From: Flavobacteriales bacterium UBA1937
GTDB taxonomy: Bacteria; Bacteroidota; Bacteroidia; Flavobacteriales; Weeksellaceae
Length of the DNA stretch: 64,000 bases
Reading direction: 5' to 3'
NCBI GenBank assembly: GCA_002337005.1
Contig: DDFD01000016.1
Location: 1-64,000, forward strand
Shown here: piece after piece, positions 15,976 to 24,892 of the stretch
Layout of the letters: each line of letters begins with the position of its first letter
How positions within the stretch are numbered: the stretch's first letter is position 1
Made by a program: the position numbers and the translations under genes
The notes under the pieces: model-generated
Database searches by the model: none
What the model saw: the letters and a program-made list of their open reading frames with translations, nothing else
Told to the model about the DNA's origin: nothing

Positions 15976-16002
15976 CAAATTTAAACAAAAACCATTTCTC
16001 AA
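15976..16002 (-). promoter_or_regulatory. Superoxide dismutase promoter (TTG-N16-TAAATTTG)
   Basis: On the minus strand TTG (16002-16000), a 16-base spacer and TAAATTTG (15983-15976). A 61-base leader follows. Confidence 0.55.
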
Positions 16003-16144
16003 CCTTGTAATTTTCATTAACAAAATCTATGATTTGGTTTGATATATTTATTTTAAAGTTAAGCACTCTCCCATTCTACAGTTTTCCCACGCTACAACTC
16101 ATACTTTGTACTTTTAACTTTACCCTTAATACTTATAAAAATAT

Positions 16145-16152
16145 TACCTTTG
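16145..16152 (+). promoter_or_regulatory. TACCTTTG -7 box for the UMP synthase operon
   Basis: TAnnTTTG match, 17 bases before ATG 16170. Confidence 0.5.
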
Positions 16153-16169
16153 CATAAAGTAAAAGTAAA

Positions 16170-17528
16170 ATGGAAAGTAAAAAAGAATTCTTCTTAGAAT
16201 GTTATAAACTCGGGATTATAAAATTCGGTAGATTTACCTTAAAATCTGGCATCGAAAGTCCTTTTTATGTAGATTTAAGACCATTAGCTTCCGAACCAAA
16301 AATCTTAAAGCATCTTGCCAATTATCTTCTAGAAATGCTTCCTTTGGACAATTTTGATGTCATTTGTGGCGTTCCTTATGCTGCATTACCAATGGCAACT
16401 GCCATGTCTCTAGAAAGTTATATTCCGTTGATTATCAAAAGAAAAGAAGCTAAAGAATATGGCACCAAAAAATTGATTGAAGGAATTTATAAATCTGGAC
16501 AAAACTGCCTTCTCGTAGAAGATGTTATTACCTCCGGAAAATCATTGGTAGAAACCATCTCCGAAGTAGAAAACGAAGGCTTAAAAGTTTCTGATATTGT
16601 GGTGGTTCTAGACCGTGAACAAGGCGGAAAACAACTTTTACAAGACAAAGGGTACAACGTACATACCCTTTTCAGCATTTCTGAAGTAGTAGAAATCCTA
16701 AAAGAAGTAGATCATCTTACAGATGAAGAAGTTTCTAGAATTAATGAATTTATCGCTGGAAACAAAATAGAATTCAAAGAAGAAAAAAGACTTTCTTACG
16801 AACAAAAATTAAGTAAAAATGAGCATTCTATTAGTAAAAAATTATTAGAAATTGCTATTGAAAAAAAATCTAACCTTATTGCTTCTGCAGACGTTACCAC
16901 GACAAAAGAATTGCTAGAACTGGCTGAAAAAGTAGGACCACATATCGTGGCGCTGAAAACACATATTGATATTATCTCTGATTTTGATAGTGATAAAACC
17001 ATACTTCCACTGAAAGATTTGGCTACAAAACACAATTTTCTTTTGATGGAAGACCGTAAATTTGGAGATATTGGCAACACTCAAGAATTGCAATACAGAG
17101 GCGGAAAGTATAAAATTTCGCATTGGGCAGATTTGGTCACTTCTCACGTGATTGCAGGCTACCAAAGTCTAGATTGTTTTATGAATTCTGGTGTAATTGC
17201 CATACTTTCCATGTCTTCTAAAGGTGCACTTACAGACCAAAACTACCGAACAGAAGCCTTAAAAATTGTAGAAACCCATCCTAATATTGTGGGATGTGTG
17301 GCTCAAAACAAAGTTCCAGAAAATGTTTTGCATTTTACACCAGGTGTTAATTTAGCAGACAAAGGTGATGCTAAAGGTCAACAATACAATACACCAGAAC
17401 ACGTATTCAAAAATTTACATACTGATTTTGTGATTGTAGGACGCGGAATTTACAAATCTGAAGATGCCGAAAAATCTGCAAAACTATACAAATTAGAATC
17501 TTGGAACGCTTATCTTAAATCTTTATAA
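16170..17528 (+). CDS. pyrE/pyrF: Bifunctional orotate phosphoribosyltransferase / OMP decarboxylase (UMP synthase)
   Basis: A 452-residue fusion that carries out the last two steps of UMP synthesis. Residues 1-205 are orotate phosphoribosyltransferase, with the PRPP motif LLVEDVITSG (114-123). Residues about 215-452 are OMP decarboxylase, with Asp241, Lys263 (ALKTHIDI) and the catalytic EDRKFGDIGNT (Asp295, Lys297, Asp300). The decarboxylase half looks like the eukaryotic UMPS class rather than the short bacterial PyrF, and the domain order is that of animal UMPS. It starts a probable operon: the hemolysin-III gene begins 4 bases after its stop. Confidence 0.92.
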   Translation: MESKKEFFLECYKLGIIKFGRFTLKSGIESPFYVDLRPLASEPKILKHLANYLLEMLPLDNFDVICGVPYAALPMATAMSLESYIPLIIKRKEAKEYGTKKLIEGIYKSGQNCLLVEDVITSGKSLVETISEVENEGLKVSDIVVVLDREQGGKQLLQDKGYNVHTLFSISEVVEILKEVDHLTDEEVSRINEFIAGNKIEFKEEKRLSYEQKLSKNEHSISKKLLEIAIEKKSNLIASADVTTTKELLELAEKVGPHIVALKTHIDIISDFDSDKTILPLKDLATKHNFLLMEDRKFGDIGNTQELQYRGGKYKISHWADLVTSHVIAGYQSLDCFMNSGVIAILSMSSKGALTDQNYRTEALKIVETHPNIVGCVAQNKVPENVLHFTPGVNLADKGDAKGQQYNTPEHVFKNLHTDFVIVGRGIYKSEDAEKSAKLYKLESWNAYLKSL

Positions 17529-17531
17529 AAA

Positions 17532-18179
17532 ATGAAACAAAAGAAAATCATTACCCAACAATATTCTAATTTAGAAGAAAAACTCAATGTTTGGTCTCAC
17601 GCTTTTGGTATATTTTTAAGTGTGATTGCATTGGTTTTATTGATGACAAAAGCAGTGGAAAAAGGAAACATTTGGATGATGATTAGCTTCCCTATTTTTG
17701 GGGTAAGCCTCATTTTGCTTTATTTGGCTTCTACACTGTATCATTCTGCAAAAGACCCTAGCAAAAGATTCAAATTAAAAATTTTCGACCACGCTGCTAT
17801 TTATGTATTGATTGCTGGGAGCTACACTCCTTTTACATTGGTGAGTTTAAATGGTGAGACTGGTTGGTTTATATTTTCTATCGTTTGGATTTTGGCATTT
17901 ACAGGAATTATTTTAAAACTGTTTTTTACAGGAAGATTCAAGGTGCTTTCCACCGCAATGTATGTTTTAATGGGCTGGCTTATTATTTTTTATTTCAAAG
18001 AATTAACGGCGAATTTACATTCTGACGGTGTTTTTTACCTAATTTTGGGTGGTGTTTTTTACACCATTGGTGCAGTTTTATACAGTATTAAAAAGATAAA
18101 ATTCAATCACGCTATTTTTCACGTTTTTGTTTTGGGCGGCAGTTTCTGTCATTTTTTATCGGTTTATTTATATATTTAA
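17532..18179 (+). CDS. Hemolysin III family (PAQR/TrhA) membrane protein
   Basis: A 215-residue protein with seven predicted membrane segments. PAQR/HlyIII marks are EEKLNVWSHAFGIFLS at the N-terminus, STLYHSAKDP, FDHAAIYVLIAGSYTPF and the final HAIFHVFVLGGSFCHFLSVY with its His residues, which form the metal site in this family. Bacterial members (TrhA/YqfA) are linked to membrane energetics and lipid homeostasis; hemolysis is not their normal role. It follows the UMP synthase gene by 4 bases and precedes the AEC transporter by 10 bases, so the three are likely co-transcribed. Confidence 0.9.
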   Translation: MKQKKIITQQYSNLEEKLNVWSHAFGIFLSVIALVLLMTKAVEKGNIWMMISFPIFGVSLILLYLASTLYHSAKDPSKRFKLKIFDHAAIYVLIAGSYTPFTLVSLNGETGWFIFSIVWILAFTGIILKLFFTGRFKVLSTAMYVLMGWLIIFYFKELTANLHSDGVFYLILGGVFYTIGAVLYSIKKIKFNHAIFHVFVLGGSFCHFLSVYLYI

Positions 18180-18189
18180 TTTTTTTGTT

Positions 18190-19101
18190 TTGAGTAATTT
18201 AATCTTACTTTTCGTTTGTCTTTTTATTGGAATCTTTTTGAAAAAAGCCAAAGCAATTCCAGAAAATTTTCATACTTCACTTAATGCATTTGTAATTTAC
18301 ATTTCACTCTCTGCACTATCGTTTTATTACATTTCTAAAGTTCATATCAGCAGTAAAGTTTTATTTCCTATGGCTGTTTCTTGGATAGGAATCTTACTTG
18401 CCATTTTATTTTTTGTGATTTTGGGTAAGATTTTCAGTTGGAAACATTCTATAATTGGCGCACTAATTATGTGTGCAGGTTTTGGGAACACCTCTTTTGT
18501 TGGGATTCCTGTAATACAAGCACTCTATGGTGAAGAAGGTATAAAAACCGTAATGTTGGTAGATCAGCCCAATTTGGTGGCTCTATTTACCGTCGGAATT
18601 TTGGTTACAAACTACTATTCTGGGAAAAAAGATTCTATATTAAATAATATCAAAAAAATATTTAAAACGCCTCCTTTTATTGCTTTTTTAGCAGCATTAG
18701 TTGTGAATTTTTTCTCTATAGAAATCCCGAAAGATATAGACGATGTCTTCTTTAAACTAGCTTCTACGACTGTTCCATTGGCTTTAATTTCTGTAGGAAG
18801 CCAAATGCAATGGAAAAAACTAGAGCCAAAAGAAAATTTTTATCTTTTTTGGGGATTACTTTTTAAACTCATTATACATCCTTTCATCATTTTAATCATT
18901 TACAAATTTCTTTTCCAACAGAGTGGCGAGATGATTGAGATTTCTATCTTAGAAGCAGCAATGGCACCTATGATTACGGCAGCTATTATAGCAGCATCTC
19001 ACAATTTAGAACCTAAACTTTGTAATTTAATTGTGGCGATAGGGATTCCTGTTTCGTTTATTAGCTTGGCTGCTTGGTATTTCATTTTGCAAATTTTGTA
19101 A
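18190..19101 (+). CDS. AEC family transporter (auxin efflux carrier fold)
   Basis: A 303-residue membrane protein with about ten membrane segments in two halves. Typical AEC elements are LFVCLFIGIFLKKAKAIPENF at the start, the GNTSFVGIPVIQALYGEEG motif in the first half, and EAAMAPMITAAIIAASHNLEP in the second. Members export organic acids or amino-acid derivatives; the substrate is unknown. I chose TTG 18190 as the start because the frame stays open upstream only as an overlap with the hemolysin-III gene, and 18190 gives the usual length and a normal first helix. Third gene of the pyrE/pyrF unit. Confidence 0.82.
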   Translation: MSNLILLFVCLFIGIFLKKAKAIPENFHTSLNAFVIYISLSALSFYYISKVHISSKVLFPMAVSWIGILLAILFFVILGKIFSWKHSIIGALIMCAGFGNTSFVGIPVIQALYGEEGIKTVMLVDQPNLVALFTVGILVTNYYSGKKDSILNNIKKIFKTPPFIAFLAALVVNFFSIEIPKDIDDVFFKLASTTVPLALISVGSQMQWKKLEPKENFYLFWGLLFKLIIHPFIILIIYKFLFQQSGEMIEISILEAAMAPMITAAIIAASHNLEPKLCNLIVAIGIPVSFISLAAWYFILQIL

Positions 19102-19105
19102 ATTT

Positions 19106-19121
19106 TTGATTAAAAAATCAA
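19106..19121. terminator. Weak hairpin between convergent genes
   Basis: TTGATT / AATCAA with an AAAA loop, flanked by T and A runs. It overlaps the stop codon of the DUF4846 gene. Confidence 0.4.
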
Positions 19122-19987
19122 TCTAAACTTCTAAAATTGACTGGCGAAAAAGTAAACCTTGCCGTATTTATTTTTTCTGAATTCACTTCTAATTTATACC
19201 ACGGCGAAATGTTTTCATCAAAAGGATTTTTAAGCAAATGAATACTTTGTGCTGGTGTAAAGCCCTCACTCAAAAGGAATAGCCTTTCTCCTTTTTTGTT
19301 TTCGCAAGTTCCCGCTATAAAAACCACATGCCCAGGACTTCCAGGGATAATGAGAATATCACCAGTTTTCAAATTTTTAGTAGAATCTACAGGTTCAGTT
19401 TCTCTAGTCAATGAAATTGTTCCTGCATAATTGTATATCAAATCTAGATAATTTCTAAAATTTTGGTAAGAATCATCATACGCTGCAGTCTTTCTATAAT
19501 TTACAGAATTACCATTAACATAAGCTCTGAAACCATCTCTGTAATCAGACCATTTTACTAAATCTCCGTTGGTAAAATGAAAAGCAATTTCGTCTCTTCG
19601 GTTCTGCTTCCAAAGAAATTCTGCATATAACCGAATAACCGAATCTGCGCATTGTTGCAGGTCTTTTTCGCCAGTGTCTATATCATAAACTGCCTCGTGT
19701 AGATATTGCGTAGCGATAGGAGTTCCGTCATATTTTAAAATCTCCGAACCATATTTTCTCAATGGAAAATCCAATAAAAAAGCACCGAAAGAATTTGGCT
19801 TTTCTAAAGCCCATTCAAAATTTTCTGGTGGCAAAACCCTTGTTTTTACCGTATTACTTTCTTTTGAAATTAGAGATTTAGAAGGTGATAGTTCATTATC
19901 ATCTAGTATAACTTTACCTTTTTCTTGACTATTATTACAACCCATGAAAGTCCAAAAAATAATCATTACAAAAATTCGTTTTAACAT
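19118..19987 (-). CDS. DUF4846 domain lipoprotein
   Basis: A 289-residue lipoprotein (MLKRIFVMIIFWTFMGC, Cys17). The body matches DUF4846: FGAFLLDFPLRKYGSEI, YLHEAVYDIDTG, LQQCADSVIRLYAEFLW, FRNYLDLIYNYAGTISL, then LKTGDILIIPGSPGHVVFIAG. The last resembles an NlpC/P60-like cysteine-less fold with a conserved His. ATG 19987 was taken, since the 16 extra codons upstream would put a polar stretch ahead of the signal peptide. Function unknown, location outer membrane or periplasm. It is divergent from the gene at 20124. Confidence 0.8.
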   Translation of the reverse strand: MLKRIFVMIIFWTFMGCNNSQEKGKVILDDNELSPSKSLISKESNTVKTRVLPPENFEWALEKPNSFGAFLLDFPLRKYGSEILKYDGTPIATQYLHEAVYDIDTGEKDLQQCADSVIRLYAEFLWKQNRRDEIAFHFTNGDLVKWSDYRDGFRAYVNGNSVNYRKTAAYDDSYQNFRNYLDLIYNYAGTISLTRETEPVDSTKNLKTGDILIIPGSPGHVVFIAGTCENKKGERLFLLSEGFTPAQSIHLLKNPFDENISPWYKLEVNSEKINTARFTFSPVNFRSLD

Positions 19988-20101
19988 TTGGATTAAATTA
20001 AAGTGGTAAAGCTCTTGTCTCATCATAGAATTCAATGTTAAAAAGTGTATATCCTATAATTATTTTATGATTAATTGTAAAATAATTTAATTGTTTCTCT
20101 T

Positions 20102-20109
20102 TATATTTG
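20102..20109 (+). promoter_or_regulatory. TATATTTG -7 box
   Basis: Exact TAnnTTTG match, 14 bases before ATG 20124. It supports that start over the in-frame TTG at 20091, which lies upstream of it. Confidence 0.5.
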
Positions 20110-20123
20110 GGTGTATAAAAATT

Positions 20124-22922
20124 ATGACGAAAAAAATAGTAATTTTATTGTGCATGGTAGTTAATCTTTTTGCCTTCGGACAAAAAGATTCTATTTATAT
20201 ACAAGCTGATTTATCTGCAAGAATACTGCACGTAAAACAGAAAATTGTATATCACAATTCATCTCAAAAATACCTTTCGGAAATCAAATTACTTAATCTG
20301 GCAGCAGCCTACCAGAATAGACAAACGCGCCTCCTAAAAAGAAAACTTGAAGACCAAAAAACCGACCTCTATTATGCTAAAAAAGACGAGGAAGGTCAAC
20401 TGCTCTATCTGGTGGTAAACAATACACCTATTACAAAAAATTTGCAAGAAGAAAACATCTATATTTCTCTAGAAAAGACATTAAAAACCAATGAAACTAC
20501 TAATCTATCGCTAGAATATTCCATCAAAATTCCCGATGCTAAATTTACAGGATATGGTGCTGGAAATGATAGTTATCTGCTGAAAAATTTTTTCTTAGTA
20601 CCAGATAGTTTTGATAAAGAAAATGCCACCAATAAGCATTTTATAGACATAGAAGAGAATTACAATACCAATACATTTTATAAAATAGATTTTAGCACAT
20701 CTACATACAATATCCAAAGTAATTTGCCAGAAATTTCTCCCAAAGTTTTCTCAGGTGTTATTAATGATGATGTAGAAATATATCTTTCAGCGATTAAAAA
20801 TTTCCAATTAAAAACCGAGATTGAGGGCAAGAAATATCTGTTAGATTTCGGATACGAAGTGCCAGAAGATGACCAAAAAAACATGGAGTTTTATATTCCA
20901 CTTCAATTAAAATTTTTGAAAGATAAAATTGGTTTCTTGCCTGATAAAATATTTATAAGCCAAGTTTCTAAAAAGAAAAATGATTTTTTCGGGAATGATG
21001 ATATTAAATTCTGGAAATATAAACTTCAACTTTTCTCTGATGCAGAAAAGATTGATATGGATTATTTCAGCATTATAAGTCAGGAGGTTGCAGACCAATT
21101 ATTTAGCTCAAACAAAAAAGAAAATCACTGGATAAGTAATGGTCTTAAAACCTATTGGGAAATACAATACTTAGAAAAATTTTACAAAGATTATAAGCTC
21201 TTAGGAAATCTAATTGATTATAAAATTTTGGGAATAAAACCTCTAAAATACTCTTTCGTGTCTAAACTTAACCTTAATGAAAGATATGGTCTTGCTTATC
21301 AATACATTATGATGCAAAATTTAGATCAAAAAATAGATGAAAATCTACAACAATTGAGTAATTTCAATGAAATTGCCATCAGTAAATTTGAAACAGGAAC
21401 GCTCTTCAATTTTGTGTCAGAAAAAATGGGTAAAGAGAATTTTGAGAATTTCGTAAAAGAATATATTTCAAAATATAAAAATGAACAACTAGATAAAGAA
21501 GAATTTCTAAATGAACTTGCTATAAAATCGGGTTATTCTTCTGCTTTTATGGGAAATTACATTCAGCACAAAATGAGAGTTAATTTCAACTTGAAATCTT
21601 TTGAAAGAAATGACAATCAATTACATATAAAAGTCTCTAAAAATACAACAGAAAACATTCCGTTTAAACTAAATGTTCTAGATGCAAACGGTAATGAAAA
21701 AACATATTGGTATGATACGAACGATAAGAAGGGAGAAAGCACCTATGTAATTCCTGATACTGATGTTGAGAAAATTACTATTAATAGCAACTATGCTTTT
21801 CCAGAAAATAATTTTAGGGATAATTACCTCTATACCAAAGGTTTTTTCAGTAATACCAAAAAGATAAAATTTAAACTTTTTACAGATAAACCTAACCCTG
21901 AATACAATGAAATTTTCTATACTCCAAAATTAAATTGGAACAATTATGATAAATTCTTACTTGGGATAAAATTTCACAACAAGTCTATCATAGAAACACC
22001 TTTTCAGTATGCTGTATTACCTTATTATAGCACTGGAACAGGAAAATTGGTAGGAAGCACAATGGCATCTTACAGAATACAACCAGCCGAAAGTTTCTAT
22101 AGAAGCATTACTCTATCTGCTTCTGCTGCTGTTTTTCATTACGATTATGATTTAACATATAAAAGATTTGGCGCAAGTGCTACTATGGCGCTTAATAAAA
22201 ACCCGAGAAGTCAGATTGGCAGAAATTTAATAGTTTCTTATAACCATTTTGATAGAGAACTAAGTGAAGCTATGCAACTGAAAAATGATTATTCTAAATA
22301 CAATATTTGGAATTTTGGCTTCATCTATTCTGAAAACAATGTAATTTTAGAAAAATATCTTTTCAGTAACTTTCAGGTAATGGAAGATTATCAAAAATTA
22401 ACTGCCGAAAGCTTCTACCGCTGGGAATATGCTCAGAATAAAAAACTAAGTTTAAGATTTTTTGGAGGTTTGTTCATCAATAACCAAACAAGAAACAACA
22501 CTTTTAATCTTGGGATTTCTAGAGTTTCTAATTACTCGTTTTCGTATAATTTATTAGCTCAGAGTGCTTCTTCAGGTATTCTCTCTCAGCAGTTTGTAAT
22601 AGCTGAAGGTGGTTTTAAATCTTTTATTAATGGTACAGTAAATCAGTGGTTGATTTCTAGCAATGTAGATGCACACGTTTGGAAAATGTTTAATGTTTAC
22701 GCAGATGCTGGTCTTTATAAAAATAAAACGCATGACCCTAAATTTATTTGGGATAGCGGAATAAAACTAAAAGTAGTTCCTGATTTTCTAGAAATCTATT
22801 TCCCTGTGCAATCATCATTAGGTTTTGAGCCAAAATTTAAAGACTATGCAAGTAGAATAAGATACACGTTGAATTTCAACCTTGGCGCTGTAGTAGGATA
22901 TTTCAGAAGAGGTTGGTTTTAA
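20124..22922 (+). CDS. Inactivated M1-peptidase-like protein with a predicted outer-membrane barrel
   Basis: A 932-residue secreted protein (signal peptide ending LFAFGQ). Residues about 20-560 look like an M1 aminopeptidase fold. Where M1 enzymes have HExxH and WxNEG, this protein has QEVADQLF (Gln320, Asp324) and HWISNGLKTYWE (Asn339), so all three zinc ligands are lost. The C-terminal third (about 590 onward) is a series of alternating, aromatic-rich strands ending in GYFRRGWF with a terminal Phe, as in outer-membrane beta-barrels. A structural or binding role is therefore likelier than catalysis. Single gene, convergent with the T9SS gene downstream. Confidence 0.72.
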   Translation: MTKKIVILLCMVVNLFAFGQKDSIYIQADLSARILHVKQKIVYHNSSQKYLSEIKLLNLAAAYQNRQTRLLKRKLEDQKTDLYYAKKDEEGQLLYLVVNNTPITKNLQEENIYISLEKTLKTNETTNLSLEYSIKIPDAKFTGYGAGNDSYLLKNFFLVPDSFDKENATNKHFIDIEENYNTNTFYKIDFSTSTYNIQSNLPEISPKVFSGVINDDVEIYLSAIKNFQLKTEIEGKKYLLDFGYEVPEDDQKNMEFYIPLQLKFLKDKIGFLPDKIFISQVSKKKNDFFGNDDIKFWKYKLQLFSDAEKIDMDYFSIISQEVADQLFSSNKKENHWISNGLKTYWEIQYLEKFYKDYKLLGNLIDYKILGIKPLKYSFVSKLNLNERYGLAYQYIMMQNLDQKIDENLQQLSNFNEIAISKFETGTLFNFVSEKMGKENFENFVKEYISKYKNEQLDKEEFLNELAIKSGYSSAFMGNYIQHKMRVNFNLKSFERNDNQLHIKVSKNTTENIPFKLNVLDANGNEKTYWYDTNDKKGESTYVIPDTDVEKITINSNYAFPENNFRDNYLYTKGFFSNTKKIKFKLFTDKPNPEYNEIFYTPKLNWNNYDKFLLGIKFHNKSIIETPFQYAVLPYYSTGTGKLVGSTMASYRIQPAESFYRSITLSASAAVFHYDYDLTYKRFGASATMALNKNPRSQIGRNLIVSYNHFDRELSEAMQLKNDYSKYNIWNFGFIYSENNVILEKYLFSNFQVMEDYQKLTAESFYRWEYAQNKKLSLRFFGGLFINNQTRNNTFNLGISRVSNYSFSYNLLAQSASSGILSQQFVIAEGGFKSFINGTVNQWLISSNVDAHVWKMFNVYADAGLYKNKTHDPKFIWDSGIKLKVVPDFLEIYFPVQSSLGFEPKFKDYASRIRYTLNFNLGAVVGYFRRGWF

Positions 22923-22928
22923 AATAAA

Positions 22929-22953
22929 AAAGGTTGCCAATAAAGCAACCTTT
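22929..22953. terminator. Bidirectional terminator
   Basis: Perfect 9-bp inverted repeat AAAGGTTGC / GCAACCTTT with a 7-base loop between convergent genes. Confidence 0.85.
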
Positions 22954-22978
22954 AATTATATAACTAATAATTTTTAGA

Positions 22979-23848
22979 TTATTGTTTGATGATTTTTTGT
23001 GAAACAGTTTCACCATTTACATCACCTTTAACAATATATATTCCTTTTGATAAAGAAGATACATTTAAAGAAGATCCATTTTCTACAGATGCAGATTTTA
23101 CAACTTGTCCATTTAGATTAACAACTTGTACATTAGCTTTAGCTCCAAAGGTTACCACATCTTTTACTATAGTATTTTTCACTAAATTAATTTTTGATTT
23201 GTTAACATCTCCTACAGCTAATGAAGCTTTATTTTCTGGAGTTGGAGCTTTTGCTTCAAAATCATTTGCATTGTTATTCGTATCTGCTAGCGGTAATTTT
23301 CTTTGAGCAGATTTAGTAGCATCTAATGCTGGTGCAGCTCCTGTTCCTTCATATGTAGTTGCTGTTCCGTAACCTACATAATCCAAAACACCTGAAGAAG
23401 CAGGACCAGTTGCTTGAACTGCAGCTCCTGAAGTACCTTGTACTAAGGCTACTTTACCATTAGAGGCAGACATATTATATCCTCCAGCAAAAACCTGTCC
23501 GTCAGAAAACCTAGTATTATTAACTACTTGATAATCTGCTGTTGGCAGCGCAGCACCAGTAGTATTGGCAGTACTTGGAACCATTTCTATTAAATATTTC
23601 TGTCCTGGTGATAATGTTATTGATGGAAGAACATTATAACTATTAAAAGTACCAGATGCAGAAGCATACTGAATCGATGCATTATTAAGAGTTTGAGTTG
23701 TTGATCCAATATTAACCAATTCTACATAATCATTAATATAAACAGCAGTTCCGCCGCCACCGCCGCCATAAACTTCATTTATTACAATCTGTGCATTAGC
23801 CGAAATTCCTAACGCGACAAAACTTAAAAGAGTAAAAATTTTTTTCAT
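22979..23848 (-). CDS. Secreted lamin-tail-domain protein with T9SS type A sorting signal
   Basis: A 289-residue protein: signal peptide to SANAQ, then a lamin-tail (LTD) domain from residue 21 (IVINEVYGGGGG, NDYVELVNIG, LSPGQKYLIE), a linker (AKAPTPENK), and a C-terminal T9SS domain (about 215-289) with VQVVNLNGQVVKSAS, LSKGIYIVKG and the end SQKIIKQ. T9SS carries such proteins across the outer membrane and anchors or releases them. LTDs occur in secreted nucleases and adhesins; no catalytic domain is seen here, so a surface-binding role is possible. A related sorting domain ends the next gene upstream. Confidence 0.88.
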   Translation of the reverse strand: MKKIFTLLSFVALGISANAQIVINEVYGGGGGGTAVYINDYVELVNIGSTTQTLNNASIQYASASGTFNSYNVLPSITLSPGQKYLIEMVPSTANTTGAALPTADYQVVNNTRFSDGQVFAGGYNMSASNGKVALVQGTSGAAVQATGPASSGVLDYVGYGTATTYEGTGAAPALDATKSAQRKLPLADTNNNANDFEAKAPTPENKASLAVGDVNKSKINLVKNTIVKDVVTFGAKANVQVVNLNGQVVKSASVENGSSLNVSSLSKGIYIVKGDVNGETVSQKIIKQ

Positions 23849-23880
23849 AAGGTAATTTTTTATTATACTATTATAGTCTT

Positions 23881-23888
23881 CAAAATTA
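23881..23888 (-). promoter_or_regulatory. TAATTTTG -7 box for the lamin-tail gene
   Basis: TAnnTTTG match on the minus strand, 32 bases before ATG 23848. Confidence 0.4.
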
Positions 23889-23955
23889 CGAAGTTTTTTT
23901 TAATCTCTATCTAAATTACAAGAATTTAACACTCTATATTTTTGAAACAAAAAAA

Positions 23956-23975
23956 CCAGATGCAAATGCATCTGG
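23956..23975 (-). terminator. Terminator of the second T9SS gene
   Basis: CCAGATGC / GCATCTGG with an AAAT loop, followed on the minus strand by GTTTTTTTG. Confidence 0.85.
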
Positions 23976-23995
23976 CTTATAAATTTTATAAATTT

Positions 23996-24736
23996 TTATT
24001 TTTTAATAATTTTCTGAGATACCTTTTCTCCATTTAATTCTGCAGTAACCACATAATTACCTTTTGGTAAAGAAGCTACATCTAAGTTAGAATTTGTAGC
24101 AGATATAGTTGCAGATTTTACCAATTGACCAGAAACGTTATATACTTTTACAGTAGCTGTCCCTTTAGTTTGGAAAGATAATGCATTATCTACAACTGTA
24201 TTCTTAAGGAAAATGTTTTTTGTTTTTGAAATATCTCCTACTGATAGTGTAGAAGTTGTCCAAGAAATATCATCTAAAACAATTTGTCTTGTTCCAGTAG
24301 ATTTAAACTCTATTAATACATCACCAGCCACATTAGCAGTAACTGTTCTTGTATAAGTTGTAGCCATTGCAGCCAAAGTATAAGTTTCTAATTTTGTTCC
24401 GTTAACCCAAACTTCTACAGTACGATTTGCAGCAGTGCCTCCTGTAAAATATGAACGTACAGAGTAAGTTAGTGTCCCAACTCCGTTCACTCCAGAATTA
24501 GCTTTAACAAATCTAGTCCCAGTATCTTTTAGACCAATAGATGTTGTATTTATTGCATCAGTTCCTGTAGCTTTCCTACCTTGACCATAAGTCCATACTA
24601 CGCTATTATCACCTGTAAATGATCCATCACTATATGCACTTGCAGATGCATTTAAATTAGTAAATGATTCGCTACCTTGTGCAAAAAATACACCAGTGAA
24701 AACCATTGTTGTCAAAAAAGTAAAAATTTTTTTCAT
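23996..24736 (-). CDS. Secreted protein with T9SS type A sorting signal
   Basis: A 246-residue protein with signal peptide to FFAQ. The middle (about 25-160), with SYSDGSFTGDNSVVWTYGQG and VEVWVNGTKLETYTL, looks like a jelly-roll carbohydrate-binding or endonuclease-associated domain; IEFKSTGTRQIVLDDISW ends it. The C-terminal 75 residues are a T9SS sorting domain nearly parallel to its downstream neighbour: VKVYNVSGQLVKSAT, LPKGNYVV and SQKIIKK. No enzyme motif was found. Each of the two genes has its own -7 box and hairpin, so they are separate units. Confidence 0.85.
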   Translation of the reverse strand: MKKIFTFLTTMVFTGVFFAQGSESFTNLNASASAYSDGSFTGDNSVVWTYGQGRKATGTDAINTTSIGLKDTGTRFVKANSGVNGVGTLTYSVRSYFTGGTAANRTVEVWVNGTKLETYTLAAMATTYTRTVTANVAGDVLIEFKSTGTRQIVLDDISWTTSTLSVGDISKTKNIFLKNTVVDNALSFQTKGTATVKVYNVSGQLVKSATISATNSNLDVASLPKGNYVVTAELNGEKVSQKIIKK

Positions 24737-24771
24737 AAGTCTTTAATTTTAAATTATTTTATTCTTAACAT

Positions 24772-24779
24772 CAAAAGTA
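24772..24779 (-). promoter_or_regulatory. TACTTTTG -7 box
   Basis: TAnnTTTG match on the minus strand, 35 bases before ATG 24736. Confidence 0.4.
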
Positions 24780-24892
24780 CAAAGTTTTTAAACAAAATAT
24801 TAATTTTTTCATTAAATTATCATTAATTATTTATCCACAATAATCATCATTTTTTTTAGTTACTTTTACAGTTGGTATCTCTACACTATGGG

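Noticed and set aside
18127..18189. Overlap of the AEC transporter with the hemolysin-III gene as a frameshift or fusion
   Set aside because: A TTG at 18190 gives the normal AEC length and N-terminus; the upstream open frame is the out-of-frame reading of the hemolysin-III end.
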